Under the pieces are notes generated by a model, which did no database searches, was not told the origin of the DNA, and saw only the letters and a list, made by a program, of their open reading frames with translations. This document shows positions 43,051-51,993 of a stretch of DNA of 64,000 nucleotides, piece by piece. Origin of the DNA: Marinomonas ostreistagni (GTDB lineage Bacteria; Pseudomonadota; Gammaproteobacteria; Pseudomonadales; Marinomonadaceae); NCBI RefSeq assembly GCF_016461785.1, contig NZ_JAEMUH010000012.1, positions 108,850 to 172,849 of the forward strand, read 5' to 3'. Every line of letters starts with the position of its first letter. Positions within the stretch are counted from its first letter, which is position 1. The translations under genes were made by a program, and so were the position numbers.

Positions 43051-43845
43051 TTAGGCCAGTTGCGACAGTTTAAGGCGCTGAGTCAGTGTGTTTTCATCCA
43101 AATTATACAGGGCATCGAGCAGGGCCACTTGAAGACTGCCAGGGCCTTTGGCCTGCTCTGCAGCGATTTCACCTGCCACCCCCATAACCGCTGCGGCGGC
43201 TAATCCACTGGTTTCGCCTATGGCTGCGAATGCCCCAGTGATTGCACTGAGTGAACAGCCTGTGCCAGTCACTTGCGTCATCATAGGATGGCCATTGTTA
43301 AGCACAAAAGTACCATCATTGCTGACGATGTAGTCGGTTGCGCCAGAAATCACTACTTGCGCTTGGTATTGCTCAACCAATTGTTTGGCCGCCTCTAATG
43401 CGGTTTCGCTAGGGTCTTGCGAATCAACACCTTTACCTTGTGAAGCCTGTCCCGCTAATGCAATGATTTCCGACGCATTGCCACGAATGGTCAAATGCTT
43501 GGCAAGGGCGGCCAATTGACGTGCGGTGTGGGCGCGTAAGCTGGTCGCACCACATCCTACAGGATCAAGTACCACTGGTTTGCCCGCCGCATTGGCTTGT
43601 TCCACGGCAAAGGTCATGCGCTCAATCCAAGTACGATCCAAGGTGCCGATATTGATCACCAAGGCGCCAGCAAAGGCCATCATCTCAGTCATTTCTTCTC
43701 GCGAGTGCGCCATGATGGGTGAGGCGCCGATGGCGAGCAATGCATTGGCGGAGTTATTCATCACCACATAGTTGGTGATATTGACGACTAATGGCGCTTG
43801 CTCACGCAGTTGCGCCAGTGCGGTACAAATAGCGTTTACATTCAT
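43051..43845 (-). CDS. thiM: Hydroxyethylthiazole kinase
   Basis: A 264-residue ribokinase-like enzyme that phosphorylates salvaged thiazole alcohol. [33 protein letters not shown] and the anion-hole motif [15 protein letters not shown] mark the active site. It overlaps the tenA stop by four bases (ATGA), showing translational coupling. Supplies the thiazole part for ThiE. Confidence 0.95.
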   Translation of the reverse strand: MNVNAICTALAQLREQAPLVVNITNYVVMNNSANALLAIGASPIMAHSREEMTEMMAFAGALVINIGTLDRTWIERMTFAVEQANAAGKPVVLDPVGCGATSLRAHTARQLAALAKHLTIRGNASEIIALAGQASQGKGVDSQDPSETALEAAKQLVEQYQAQVVISGATDYIVSNDGTFVLNNGHPMMTQVTGTGCSLSAITGAFAAIGETSGLAAAAVMGVAGEIAAEQAKGPGSLQVALLDALYNLDENTLTQRLKLSQLA

Positions 43846-44516
43846 AGGTTGGCTCCGGATTGGTTAAGGCCCTGTTGCCAAAAGGCAATTTCCATACGCG
43901 TGGCCGTGCGGAAGGTTTCAATTAGCTGCTGGCCCTTTTGGCTGGTCAGCTCGATATCAGCGAGCAATTTATTAAAGTGCGTAGCGCCTTGTGCTACATG
44001 GGATTGGAAGTCATCGCCACTGTAGAGCTTGAGCCATGTTTGAAAGGGATTACCGTCCCATACAGTGTCAGATTGTTGTGCCAGTTGACGACCGATGGCG
44101 GCGTAACCAATGGAACAAGGTGCTAGGGCTGCATAGAGGCTAACCAAATCGCCACTCATGCCAGCGTCCAACACAAAGCGCGTGTAGGCCACAGTGCCAA
44201 AGTCCTCTGGCTCTTGTTCCATATCTTGTTCGCTAATACCCCATTGCTCGCACCATGCCACATGGTGGGCGATTTCACTGTCGAGCAACGCGTGTACGGT
44301 TGGCAACGCTTGGCGCATGTCTTCTAGGCTGTTGGCTTTATAAATGGCCAAAGCATAGGCTCGCACATAGTGCTTGAGGAACAAGAAGTCTTGCTTCAGA
44401 TAATGCAGAAAGCTTGGCTTTGCTAAGGTGCCTTTGGCCAACTGCTGTACGAAATCATGTTCCGTATAGGCTTGCCACTCTTGCTGGCATGCCTCAATCA
44501 GATCTTGATACTGCAT
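43842..44516 (-). CDS. tenA: Aminopyrimidine aminohydrolase (TenA)
   Basis: A 224-residue all-helical hydrolase that converts base-degraded thiamine pyrimidines (aminomethyl HMP) to HMP. The catalytic Cys is Cys134 (LAPCSIGY), with Asp43 (KQDF) and a Glu near 205 completing the site, as in TenA class with the conserved Cys. It follows thiY by eight bases; in the operon it recovers HMP imported by the ThiXYZ system. Confidence 0.95.
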   Translation of the reverse strand: MQYQDLIEACQQEWQAYTEHDFVQQLAKGTLAKPSFLHYLKQDFLFLKHYVRAYALAIYKANSLEDMRQALPTVHALLDSEIAHHVAWCEQWGISEQDMEQEPEDFGTVAYTRFVLDAGMSGDLVSLYAALAPCSIGYAAIGRQLAQQSDTVWDGNPFQTWLKLYSGDDFQSHVAQGATHFNKLLADIELTSQKGQQLIETFRTATRMEIAFWQQGLNQSGANL

Positions 44517-44524
44517 AATGGTTC

Positions 44525-45484
44525 CTAGTTAAGGTTTGGCACGTAGTCTTGGGCTTTTGGTAGCGATTCGATGATGCCGTGCTCAAACATAAACTCGGCG
44601 TAGTCGTCGTAACGGGCCAGATCAATCGCTGCTGGGCGTAGGGCAAAACGCGTTAAGGTGTCTTTCCATGCTAGAGCATTCAGCTCGTTATCCAAGGTAT
44701 CAGGAGAGTAGGCGATGAATTCTTTCCAAGCCGCTTCTGGATGGTTCACGATGTAGGTGGTGGCTTTTTCGAGAGCTCGGTTAAAGGCTTGAATCGACTC
44801 TTTATCGTAGGTTTTGCTGTTCGTCACAAACACCAATTCATCGTAGGCCGGAACACCGTGTTCTTCAGGAAAAAACGCCGTCGCAGCGTAGTTTTCAAGC
44901 TTTAGTTGATTGGTTTCAAAGTTACGCAGGCCACCCCAAATGGCGTCCACTTTGCCAGAAGCCAACGATGCTGACAGAGACCAACCGACGTTGATGATCT
45001 CGACCTCATCCCACATCACACCGTGATGTTTAAGCATGGTGCCAACGGTGGCTTCTTCAGTGCCAGCAATGGCAATACCGATCTTCTTACCTTTTAAATC
45101 TGCTGGCGATTCAATCTTGCTATCGTCCATTACCATCAAGGTATTCAACGGTGTCGCAATCAAGGTAGCAGAACGGATCAACGGTAAGCCCGCCGCCACA
45201 TCAATGGTCAAAGTCGGCTGATAGGAAATCGCCATATCGACTTTGCCCGCAGCGACCAGCTTGGGCGGCATACTTGGGTCAGCTGGCTCTTGGATGGTGA
45301 CGTCTAGGCCTTGTTCAGCAAAGTAGCCTTTTTCCTGTGCAATCACGATAGGGCCATGGTTTGGGTTCACAAACCAATCCAGCATCAGCGACAGTTCATG
45401 GTCGGCTGCAAACAATGAAGAGCTGGCAGAAAGGCCAAGCAGGGCAGTGGTGCTTAAACGTGTAACAATATTCATAGAAATCAT
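44525..45484 (-). CDS. thiY: Pyrimidine-precursor-binding protein ThiY
   Basis: A 319-residue periplasmic NMT1/THI5-like binding protein. The signal peptide ends near ASSSLFA, and the mature chain begins DHELSLMLDWFVNPNHGPIV, which is the pattern of ThiY for formylaminopyrimidine or HMP. It delivers the pyrimidine to the ThiX permease and ThiZ ATPase. The start could also be the ATG at 45475; AAGGATGG precedes both. Confidence 0.92.
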   Translation of the reverse strand: MISMNIVTRLSTTALLGLSASSSLFAADHELSLMLDWFVNPNHGPIVIAQEKGYFAEQGLDVTIQEPADPSMPPKLVAAGKVDMAISYQPTLTIDVAAGLPLIRSATLIATPLNTLMVMDDSKIESPADLKGKKIGIAIAGTEEATVGTMLKHHGVMWDEVEIINVGWSLSASLASGKVDAIWGGLRNFETNQLKLENYAATAFFPEEHGVPAYDELVFVTNSKTYDKESIQAFNRALEKATTYIVNHPEAAWKEFIAYSPDTLDNELNALAWKDTLTRFALRPAAIDLARYDDYAEFMFEHGIIESLPKAQDYVPNLN

Positions 45485-45490
45485 CCATCC

Positions 45491-46231
45491 TTATTGGGAA
45501 TGCCAAGGTAACGAGCGTTTTAATAACCAATCGACACTGAAATACAGGGCGACCGAAAACAGAGAAAGAATAAACAGCGCAGCGAACATTTCGTCGATGC
45601 GCATGCGGGCATTGGCCTGTAACATCAGGTAGCCAAGGCCTGCGCTGGAGCCAACCCATTCGCCCACCACCGCGCCAATCGGTGCAACCACCACCGCGAC
45701 TCGTAGTCCTGAGCCTAAAGCAGGTAAAGCGGCGGGCAGTTGAATGTGCCAAAGGGTACGCCAGCGGTTCGCGTTCAGGGTTTGGGCGAGATCCAGATAA
45801 CCGGACGGCGTGCTGCGTAGGCCATCGAAACAGCAGGTGGTCACGGGGAAGAAGATAATAATCGCCGCCATGGCGACTTTTGAGGCGATGCCATAGTCCA
45901 GCCAGAGCATCAAAATCGGCGCGATGGCAAACACTGGAATGGCTTGACTGGCAATCAAAATCGGCAGCAACCATTGCTTTACCGGACGAAACAGCAACAT
46001 CAACAGTGCGAAGTACAAACCAATACTGACACCGAGGGCGAGCCCGATCAGTACTTCTTGTGCCGTGACCCAGGTATGTGACCAAAGCATTGGCCAGCGT
46101 GAGATCAACACCTCAAACACAGCCATGGGAGCAGGCAAAATAAAGCTGGGTAACGACCAGATCAGGATCGCCCCTTGCCATAAACCCAGTATCACAAGAC
46201 TTGCCGTGGCACCACGAAGCCAATTAGACAT
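45491..46231 (-). CDS. thiX: Pyrimidine-precursor ABC permease ThiX
   Basis: A 246-residue inner-membrane permease of the BPD_transp_1 type with about six segments and the EAA-loop region LDLAQTLNANRWRTLWHIQL around residue 165. The ATG at 46231 is fixed by a strong GGAGGTGA ribosome-binding site that lies inside the end of thiZ; the longer frame up to 46285 overlaps thiZ too far. Works with ThiY and ThiZ. Confidence 0.92.
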   Translation of the reverse strand: MSNWLRGATASLVILGLWQGAILIWSLPSFILPAPMAVFEVLISRWPMLWSHTWVTAQEVLIGLALGVSIGLYFALLMLLFRPVKQWLLPILIASQAIPVFAIAPILMLWLDYGIASKVAMAAIIIFFPVTTCCFDGLRSTPSGYLDLAQTLNANRWRTLWHIQLPAALPALGSGLRVAVVVAPIGAVVGEWVGSSAGLGYLMLQANARMRIDEMFAALFILSLFSVALYFSVDWLLKRSLPWHSQ

Positions 46232-46970
46232 GCTCACCTCCAAGTCGATGCAGAATATCGTTTTGAAGTGCGGCGCTGTGTTCATCCAATTGCCGTGGTG
46301 GTGTGGATGCTAAACCCGCTAAAAGGTGCGCGTTGGCGGGGGAGCCTTCCATCACATAGATCTGATGTCCCAAACGCACCGCCTCTTGCGGGTCGTGGGT
46401 CACCAGCAACACGGTTTTGCCTTGTAGCAACTCGAATGAAAGGCTTTGCAGCTTGTGGCGCGTGACCGCATCTAAGGCAGAGAACGGCTCATCCATTAAT
46501 ACTATGGGGCGTTCTTGCAGTAAGGTTCGCGCTAGGGCAACCCGCTGGCGCATGCCACCAGATAGCGTGTGAGGGTAGTTATCGGCATGTGCTTTGAGAC
46601 CTACTTTGTCCAGAAGTAACAAGGCTTTATCACGCAGGTCTTGGGTCAAGCTGCGACCTTGTAAGCGTTCGGCAATGCAGACGTTATCAAGTACAGACAA
46701 CCAAGGCAGCAGTAAATCCTGCTGCGCCATGTAAGCAATATTGCCAGACAGTGGTTGGCCGTCTGTCTCGATTTTTCCTTGCCATTGGGCATTTTCCAGT
46801 AAGCCCGCCAGCTTGCGCAAAATCGAGGTTTTACCGCAACCGCTACGGCCTAATAAGCACGTCCATTGCTGAGCTGGCAGCTGCATGACTAAGTCCTGCA
46901 ATACTGGCTGCGCTTGTTTTGTGTAGCGCAGAGCATCGGCCTGAATCGAGATCGCAAATCCTTGGCGCAT
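46224..46970 (-). CDS. thiZ: Pyrimidine-precursor ABC ATPase ThiZ
   Basis: A 248-residue ABC ATPase: Walker A LLGRSGCGKTSIL near residue 40, signature LSGGMRQRVALART, Walker B VLMDEPFSALD and the switch His in LVTHDPQEA. Starts three bases after the thiD stop codon and overlaps thiX by eight bases. Energises uptake of the thiamine pyrimidine. Confidence 0.93.
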   Translation of the reverse strand: MRQGFAISIQADALRYTKQAQPVLQDLVMQLPAQQWTCLLGRSGCGKTSILRKLAGLLENAQWQGKIETDGQPLSGNIAYMAQQDLLLPWLSVLDNVCIAERLQGRSLTQDLRDKALLLLDKVGLKAHADNYPHTLSGGMRQRVALARTLLQERPIVLMDEPFSALDAVTRHKLQSLSFELLQGKTVLLVTHDPQEAVRLGHQIYVMEGSPANAHLLAGLASTPPRQLDEHSAALQNDILHRLGGEHV

Positions 46971-46973
46971 CGG

Positions 46974-47783
46974 CTAGCGCTGCCATTGATAGAAATGATG
47001 AACAGGGCCATGACCTTGACCAATCTGTAACTGGTTCGAGGCAGCAATGGCACCGGTTAAATAGTCTTTGGCCTGCTGAACAGCCGACGTTAGATCCGCC
47101 CCTTGAGCGAGATATGAAGCAATCGCTGACGACAGCGTGCAGCCCGTGCCGTGGGTGTTTTGTGTATCAATGCGAGGAGTGGTGAAGGTTTGCACATCGC
47201 CATTTGTAATCAACCAATCGTTGCTGTCTGGCAAACTTTCAAGGTGTCCACCTTTTAGCAACACCGCTTTGGTTGGCAATTGCTGTAACGCTGGGATCAG
47301 TTCTCTTACGGCTTGCTCGGAGTCTGGAACGTTTGTGTTCAGCAGAGTGGCTGCTTCAGGCAGATTAGGGGTGATCAAAGTAGCTAACGGCAGTAGCTCG
47401 TCTATTAGGGTTTGAATGGCGGTTTGTTGCAGCAATAAATCGCCACTGGTCGCCACCATCACTGGGTCGAGCACCATGTGTTTTGGTTGATATTGGCGCA
47501 GTTTGCGGGCGATAAGCTGAATGATCTCTGCGTTCGCCAACATGCCGATTTTGACCGCTTGCACGTTGAGATCGGTAAAGACCGCATCCAATTGTGCCGC
47601 GATATGATCTAGGGGGATGGCGTGGACATCGGTTACACCAAGGGTGTTTTGAGCCGTGGTTGCCGTGATCACCGTGCAGGCGTAACCGCCCGTGGCAGAG
47701 ATGGCTTTGATATCGGCTTGAATGCCTGCACCACCGCCGCTGTCCGAGCCCGCGATGCTTAACGTAATAGGAGTGTTTGTCAT
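46974..47783 (-). CDS. thiD: HMP/HMP-phosphate kinase ThiD
   Basis: A 269-residue ribokinase-like enzyme that phosphorylates HMP twice to give HMP pyrophosphate. GSDSGGGAGIQADIKAIS near residues 11-28, VLDPVMVATSGDLLL and the active-site GTGCTLSSAIA are all present. The ATG at 47783 follows GAGGGGA, whereas the frame up to 47888 would run into the riboswitch. It is the first gene of the operon. Confidence 0.95.
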   Translation of the reverse strand: MTNTPITLSIAGSDSGGGAGIQADIKAISATGGYACTVITATTAQNTLGVTDVHAIPLDHIAAQLDAVFTDLNVQAVKIGMLANAEIIQLIARKLRQYQPKHMVLDPVMVATSGDLLLQQTAIQTLIDELLPLATLITPNLPEAATLLNTNVPDSEQAVRELIPALQQLPTKAVLLKGGHLESLPDSNDWLITNGDVQTFTTPRIDTQNTHGTGCTLSSAIASYLAQGADLTSAVQQAKDYLTGAIAASNQLQIGQGHGPVHHFYQWQR

Positions 47784-47885
47784 GATATTCCCCTCGGACG
47801 AAGGGAAAACGGGGGCGAGATGCACGGAGTGCAGGAGCAAGCGACAGAGGATTAAAACATCGCAGAACTCAACTAACTTTGTCCC

Positions 47886-47969
47886 CATAGTTCCCTACGC
47901 CAGTGCTAACTGAATCAGGTTCAACGGGTCTCGCTTAAGCGATCTCAGCATTACTGCCCCCCGACTATG
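47886..47969 (-). ncRNA. TPP riboswitch (THI element)
   Basis: On the minus strand: P1 ACTATG-type pairing (CATAGT at 47964-47969 against ACTATG at 47886-47891), the conserved CTGAGA near 47940-47946, ACCCGTTGAACCTGAT in the centre and GGCGTAGGGAA before P1 closes. These are the pyrimidine- and pyrophosphate-sensing parts of the thiamine pyrophosphate aptamer. It lies about 100 bases upstream of the thiD ATG and should control all seven thi genes, by translation or termination. Confidence 0.95.
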
Positions 47970-48030
47970 TGATCACGATGTTATCAGCTCTTTGCCCCAG
48001 ACACTAGCTACCTCTTAGGCCCTCGATTTT

Positions 48031-48263
48031 TGCAGGACTGTGCTTTGCGTGGGAACAGTGTAAACGCATGGAATATCGTTTAGGCATAATTGGACCCTTC
48101 GCATAAATAAGCTAAGTTTGTTTATGAATCATTCTCGCGGTATGAATTTGATAAACGAGGCTTTTTGTAGGACCTTGGTTTCGAGGGAACGGCCTGCAAA
48201 TTAGATAATTTTGCTAGGATTATTAACTAATCGTCGTTTCCCGCGCACAGCGCAGTCCTACAA
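48031..48263. repeat. Degenerate REP-like elements
   Basis: Three weak copies of the REP core: 48031-48055 (GCAGGACTGTGCTTTGCGTGGGAA) and 48165-48190 in plus orientation, and 48237-48263 inverted (CCCGCGCACAGCGCAGTCCTAC). The rest of the 47970-48357 gap shows no gene. These copies are more decayed than those at 11-28 kb. Confidence 0.65.
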
Positions 48264-48357
48264 GGCTTTTATAAGCGCGTGATCAACATTATGAGGACGT
48301 AGCGTTTCACCTCTCGGTAATTGAGCAAAGATGTTACCTAATTAAAGGAATTTTCGT

Positions 48358-48594
48358 ATGACATTTAGCGAACAAGAAAAAGCAGCCTTACTTGGCGTAA
48401 AAGGCGTCGGGCCTACCGTCGTGAAGCGTTTTGAGGAAATCGGTATTGATTCTTTTGCGGAGCTGGCGAGATATGAGCCAAAGGAAATTGCTGAAAGAGT
48501 TGCCTCAATGCTCAGAACTACCTGTTGGAAAAACAGTCCTCAAGCTCTATCAGCAGTCAAATCTGCGATAGAGCGGGCAAGGCTAGGACTGTAG
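48358..48594 (+). CDS. Helix-hairpin-helix domain protein
   Basis: A 78-residue protein with a helix-hairpin-helix motif (LLGVKGVGPTVVKRFEEIGI, residues 11-30) and a second helical half (ELARYEPKEIAERVA). Such small proteins may bind DNA non-specifically; family members are annotated as mitomycin-resistance or Cdd1-like proteins. A TAAAGGA ribosome-binding site precedes the ATG. It follows the degenerate REP elements and may be cassette-like cargo. Confidence 0.75.
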   Translation: MTFSEQEKAALLGVKGVGPTVVKRFEEIGIDSFAELARYEPKEIAERVASMLRTTCWKNSPQALSAVKSAIERARLGL

Positions 48595-48656
48595 ATTCCA
48601 GCACGCATATATAGCAAGGTTTGGCGTTATGTTATGTGGATGAATAGGTATCTTTC

Positions 48657-49076
48657 ATGGTGTCGAACAATAAACTTAAAAGATTACATGCGAGTAGGGA
48701 TTATATTGCCGACAACTTTCAAACAAGTCTTAGCTTGTCTGAAATGGCAAGTCAGTCCTATATGTCTCAATATCATTTTTTACGTGCGTTCAAGGAAAGT
48801 TATGGGGAAACACCTAACGAGTTCCTGATTCGGCTTAGGGTCGAACAAGCGAAAAACATGCTTATAACAGAAAATTTCAGTGTTTCAGAAGTATGTGAGA
48901 AAGTGGGATACACGAGCTTAGGTAGCTTTTCTTCATTGTTTCTGAAACAAACGGGAATGGCTCCTACTTTATATCGCCGTAAGCTTTGGGCTTTATCTTC
49001 TGAAGCATTCCGTTTCCCCTCTCAGGTGATACCTGCATGCTATGCCTACCGCTTTTTGGGGAAATGGCCTAGATGA
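48657..49076 (+). CDS. AraC family transcriptional regulator (short)
   Basis: A 139-residue protein that is almost only the AraC DNA-binding domain: first helix-turn-helix SLSLSEMASQSYMSQYHFLR, second SVSEVCEKVGYTSLGSFSSL, then PTLYRR and a 30-residue tail with a cysteine. It lacks the sensor domain. It is followed on the same strand by a VOC-family gene that starts 71 bases after its stop codon, a pair often seen together, suggesting local control. Confidence 0.87.
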   Translation: MVSNNKLKRLHASRDYIADNFQTSLSLSEMASQSYMSQYHFLRAFKESYGETPNEFLIRLRVEQAKNMLITENFSVSEVCEKVGYTSLGSFSSLFLKQTGMAPTLYRRKLWALSSEAFRFPSQVIPACYAYRFLGKWPR

Positions 49077-49147
49077 GCAATATTGGAGAAATATCATTTT
49101 GATTCTTTTTATAGAATAAAGATGATTAAACAACAGGGAGTATGAAA

Positions 49148-49561
49148 ATGATTACATCCATAGCGCATGCAACGATTTATGTCCTCAATCAGGACGAAGC
49201 ACTAGACTTTTACAAAAACAGGCTCGGCTTTGAAGTCGGGGATGATATGCAAGTAGAAGGGGGATTCCGATGGCTTACGGTATACCCTACATCTAAACCA
49301 CAACTTCAGTTGGTATTGGCAGAGCCGAAAGAAGGACCAATGTTTAGCAAAGATGCCGCAGAAAAAATACGAGGCTTGATAGAAGAAGGTGCATTTGGAG
49401 CGGGTGTTTTTGAAACAGAAGATTGCCGAAAAACATATGCAGAGCTTTTGACTAAAGGGGTTGAGTTTATCCAACCACCTACAGAGCAGCTTTATGGCGT
49501 TGAAGCTATGGGGCTAGATAATTCTGGAAACTGGTTTAGCTTGGTCCAACGGAAAAAATAA
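49148..49561 (+). CDS. VOC family (glyoxalase/bleomycin-resistance-like) protein
   Basis: A 137-residue protein with the vicinal-oxygen-chelate fold: AHATIYVLNQDEALDFYKNR at the start, WLTVYPTSKPQLQLVLAEP, and VEAMGLDNSGNWFSLVQ at the end. The second metal ligand Glu in the usual position is present near EAMG. Function could be drug or aldehyde binding. GGGAG seven bases upstream favours the ATG at 49148 over 49142. Confidence 0.85.
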   Translation: MITSIAHATIYVLNQDEALDFYKNRLGFEVGDDMQVEGGFRWLTVYPTSKPQLQLVLAEPKEGPMFSKDAAEKIRGLIEEGAFGAGVFETEDCRKTYAELLTKGVEFIQPPTEQLYGVEAMGLDNSGNWFSLVQRKK

Positions 49562-49622
49562 CTCTCACTAGAGGTAGTCGTTTGTTATCGCTAATCGGGA
49601 CTTGCGACATTTAAAATATGAA

Positions 49623-49751
49623 ATGCTTGATACTGTGTTTCAGAGCTGGGGAGCTTCTATCGTTTGCCCAAGCAAATGCCTAGCTTTGGCAACACAATTG
49701 GACGAGTTATCATTTGACCCCATATATGCTTCAATACGGGCCAATTTTTGA
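49623..49751 (+). other. Possible small ORF or gene remnant
   Basis: A 42-residue frame (MLDTVFQSWGASIVCPSKCL...) that remains open upstream through RDLRHLKYE to about 49577. It reads like protein sequence, but I do not recognise it and it has no ribosome-binding site. It fills much of the 215-base gap before the desaturase gene. Confidence 0.2.
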
Positions 49752-49776
49752 TCTACCTGCAAGGATAGTGTGTTTC

Positions 49777-50943
49777 ATGGATGAAAAGTACGAATATAAA
49801 GTGCGCCAAGTTGAAAAGAATCCGGCAAAAGAGTTCCGTTTTGGCGAAGGCCGGATCAGTGGTGTGGCATCTGTTACATTAGGGATATTAAGTGTTTTAG
49901 CAGTATTTGCGTATTTATATCCCTCTCACCTAACTACGACTGAATTACGTCGTGTATACGATGCTGAACAATTGCAGGTCGTGCTGAAGTATGGCATGTA
50001 TTTTTCATTGTTCTTGGGAATATTGACCTTTCTTCTGAATAAAGCCAAATACAAGTCCCTAGGGATGTGTGGCATCGGACTAACATTATTGGCGTTTGCA
50101 CTGGGCGGCTATAGTGTGCCTGTGGGGCCAGTAGAACCAAAAGCACTTTCTCTTGGAGTGGATTGGTTAATTCTGGCGTTTATGGGGTCGATCTTTATTT
50201 TTATGGTGCTGGAAAAGCTATTCCCTCAGTACCGTGATCAGCTCATTCTGCGGCCAGAATGGGACATGGATATGTTCTACTTCTGTTTTAACCACTTGGC
50301 TATTTCAGCCATTTTGTTGTTCGCAAACTATCATACCAGCCACTTTAGCTGGGCTGTGAACTCTTCATTTCAAGATACCATTCAATCCATTCCTGTGTGG
50401 ATGCAATTTATCTTGATCGTGCTGTGTGCTGATTTTGTTCTGTATTGGGAACATCGTTTGTATCATGAGGTCACATCGCTCTGGCATATTCATGCGGTGC
50501 ACCATTCGGTAGAGCATATGGATTGGCTAGCTGGTTCCCGAGCGCATTTTATTCAGGTGTTTTCAGAGCGGGCGATGGTCATGGTGCCTTTGTATTTGCT
50601 TGGTCCAGATGAAGCTGCATTGAATGCCTATGTTGCCTTCGCTGCTTTACAAGCGATTCTAATCCATTCCAATCTATCGGTCTCGTTTGGGCCATTGAAA
50701 TATATCTTTGTGACTCCTCAGTTCCACCACTGGCATCACAGTTCTGAGAAACCTGCGCTCGATACGAATTATTCTGCCCACACTATTTTGTTTGATGTGC
50801 TATTTAACACGATGCATTTGCCCGGTAAGCACTGGCCTGCTAAGTTTGGTACGACTGTGCGTTTACCTGCATCGGTAATTGGGCATTTACTGTATCCATT
50901 AGTGGCGAACATGAAAAAGTTAAAAAGACGAAAGCAGCGGTGA
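49777..50943 (+). CDS. Sterol desaturase / fatty acid hydroxylase family protein
   Basis: A 388-residue membrane enzyme. Five or six hydrophobic segments precede the di-iron histidine boxes HRLYH, HAVHHS and, near the C terminus, QFHHWHHSS. Such enzymes introduce hydroxyl groups or double bonds into lipids or sterols. I begin at ATG 49777 (MDEKYEYK), which has AAGGA about 12 bases upstream; the frame is open to 49714 without support for a start. Confidence 0.85.
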   Translation: MDEKYEYKVRQVEKNPAKEFRFGEGRISGVASVTLGILSVLAVFAYLYPSHLTTTELRRVYDAEQLQVVLKYGMYFSLFLGILTFLLNKAKYKSLGMCGIGLTLLAFALGGYSVPVGPVEPKALSLGVDWLILAFMGSIFIFMVLEKLFPQYRDQLILRPEWDMDMFYFCFNHLAISAILLFANYHTSHFSWAVNSSFQDTIQSIPVWMQFILIVLCADFVLYWEHRLYHEVTSLWHIHAVHHSVEHMDWLAGSRAHFIQVFSERAMVMVPLYLLGPDEAALNAYVAFAALQAILIHSNLSVSFGPLKYIFVTPQFHHWHHSSEKPALDTNYSAHTILFDVLFNTMHLPGKHWPAKFGTTVRLPASVIGHLLYPLVANMKKLKRRKQR

Positions 50944-51056
50944 CATATCGTTAGGGTGATGTAGAGTTCGTAGCTAAGTGGTATTAAATCAAAGTATTCA
51001 TTTAGCTACGTGCAGAAAAGTTGCCTCGTAAATGCCTTTGAACTTTTTATGAGTCT

Positions 51057-51875
51057 CTACAGAGAACTATTCGATAAGACGTAAGTCAGCATTTTTATAC
51101 TGAGCAGAAGGCACAGCACTCCAAGAATCTTTTTTAAATGCTCCGCTGGAAGGCGTGTACTACAAGCTACACCCAAGGGCGCGGATATATAGCTGGCTAC
51201 AGCAAACAAAGCAAAAGCAGGAAGATAAATATAGCCTAGGGTAAGTTGTTCAGACGAACTGTTTTGCCAACCATTAATGAGATACCCCAATGTTCCTGTG
51301 ATGGCTAATGGAAAACCTATCGCGGCAGAAGTGCCGACGGCATGTTTCACATTAAGATTTTGTTTCATTAGATAAGGGACAAGCATTCCTGCACCACTGA
51401 CGGAAACCAATGTTGATATAGAGCCTATCAAAGTACCAATAAAGACGTTGCCCGTTGTGGTATGAGGTGATTTATTCGGTTTATTGTTTCTAGGACGGAA
51501 CATTTTATAAGTGATATAAAACATAAACAGGCTGAAGAACAGAGCCAGAATAACGCCATTAATCTCGGCTGCGATGGTGGTGGCGACGAACGTGCCAAGT
51601 ATGACGCCAGCTGTCATTTTTATGGTAAGGGAACTATTCACATTTCCTTTAGTGTAATGGGTTCTCATACTGCTGAAGGTTGTAAAAATCATTGCTGCCA
51701 TGGAGGTACCGAGTGCCATATGGACGATCTCATGATTAGCAATACCCTGTGCGGTAAAAAGCATCGTGAATGCGGGAACGGTCAAACCGCCGCCCCCAAC
51801 ACCGACTAACCCAGCAAGAAACCCCACACCTACCCCTAACAAAGCGTAGTAAACAGCAAAACTAAAATCGATCAT
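51057..51875 (-). CDS. Sulfite exporter TauE/SafE family permease
   Basis: A 272-residue membrane protein with about eight segments. Its N-terminal GVGFLAGLVGVGGGGLTVPA and the repeat GTLIGSISTLVSVSGAGMLVP are typical of TauE/SafE, which exports sulfite, sulfoacetate or other organosulfur anions. The ATG at 51875 follows GAGG; the frame up to the TTG at 51890 reads through the ribosome-binding site. Divergent from an AraC gene that probably controls it. Confidence 0.87.
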   Translation of the reverse strand: MIDFSFAVYYALLGVGVGFLAGLVGVGGGGLTVPAFTMLFTAQGIANHEIVHMALGTSMAAMIFTTFSSMRTHYTKGNVNSSLTIKMTAGVILGTFVATTIAAEINGVILALFFSLFMFYITYKMFRPRNNKPNKSPHTTTGNVFIGTLIGSISTLVSVSGAGMLVPYLMKQNLNVKHAVGTSAAIGFPLAITGTLGYLINGWQNSSSEQLTLGYIYLPAFALFAVASYISAPLGVACSTRLPAEHLKKILGVLCLLLSIKMLTYVLSNSSL

Positions 51876-51993
51876 TAGTAGATACCTCAAAGTAACAAAT
51901 TAGACAGCGGTACTTTAGAGGCATACTGTTCTGGCATGTTAATCGATTATGGCTGTAATATAATGCAAAGTGGCCAAGTTTTAGAGTTTAATA

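Noticed and set aside
45396..46085. A long minus-strand frame (229 aa) within thiX
   Set aside because: It overlaps thiX in another frame, and its residues (many Arg, Trp, Cys) are typical of a shadow frame.
48594..48640. GGCGTTATG near 48622 as another attC core
   Set aside because: No matching first core or inner palindrome was found between 48594 and 48622.
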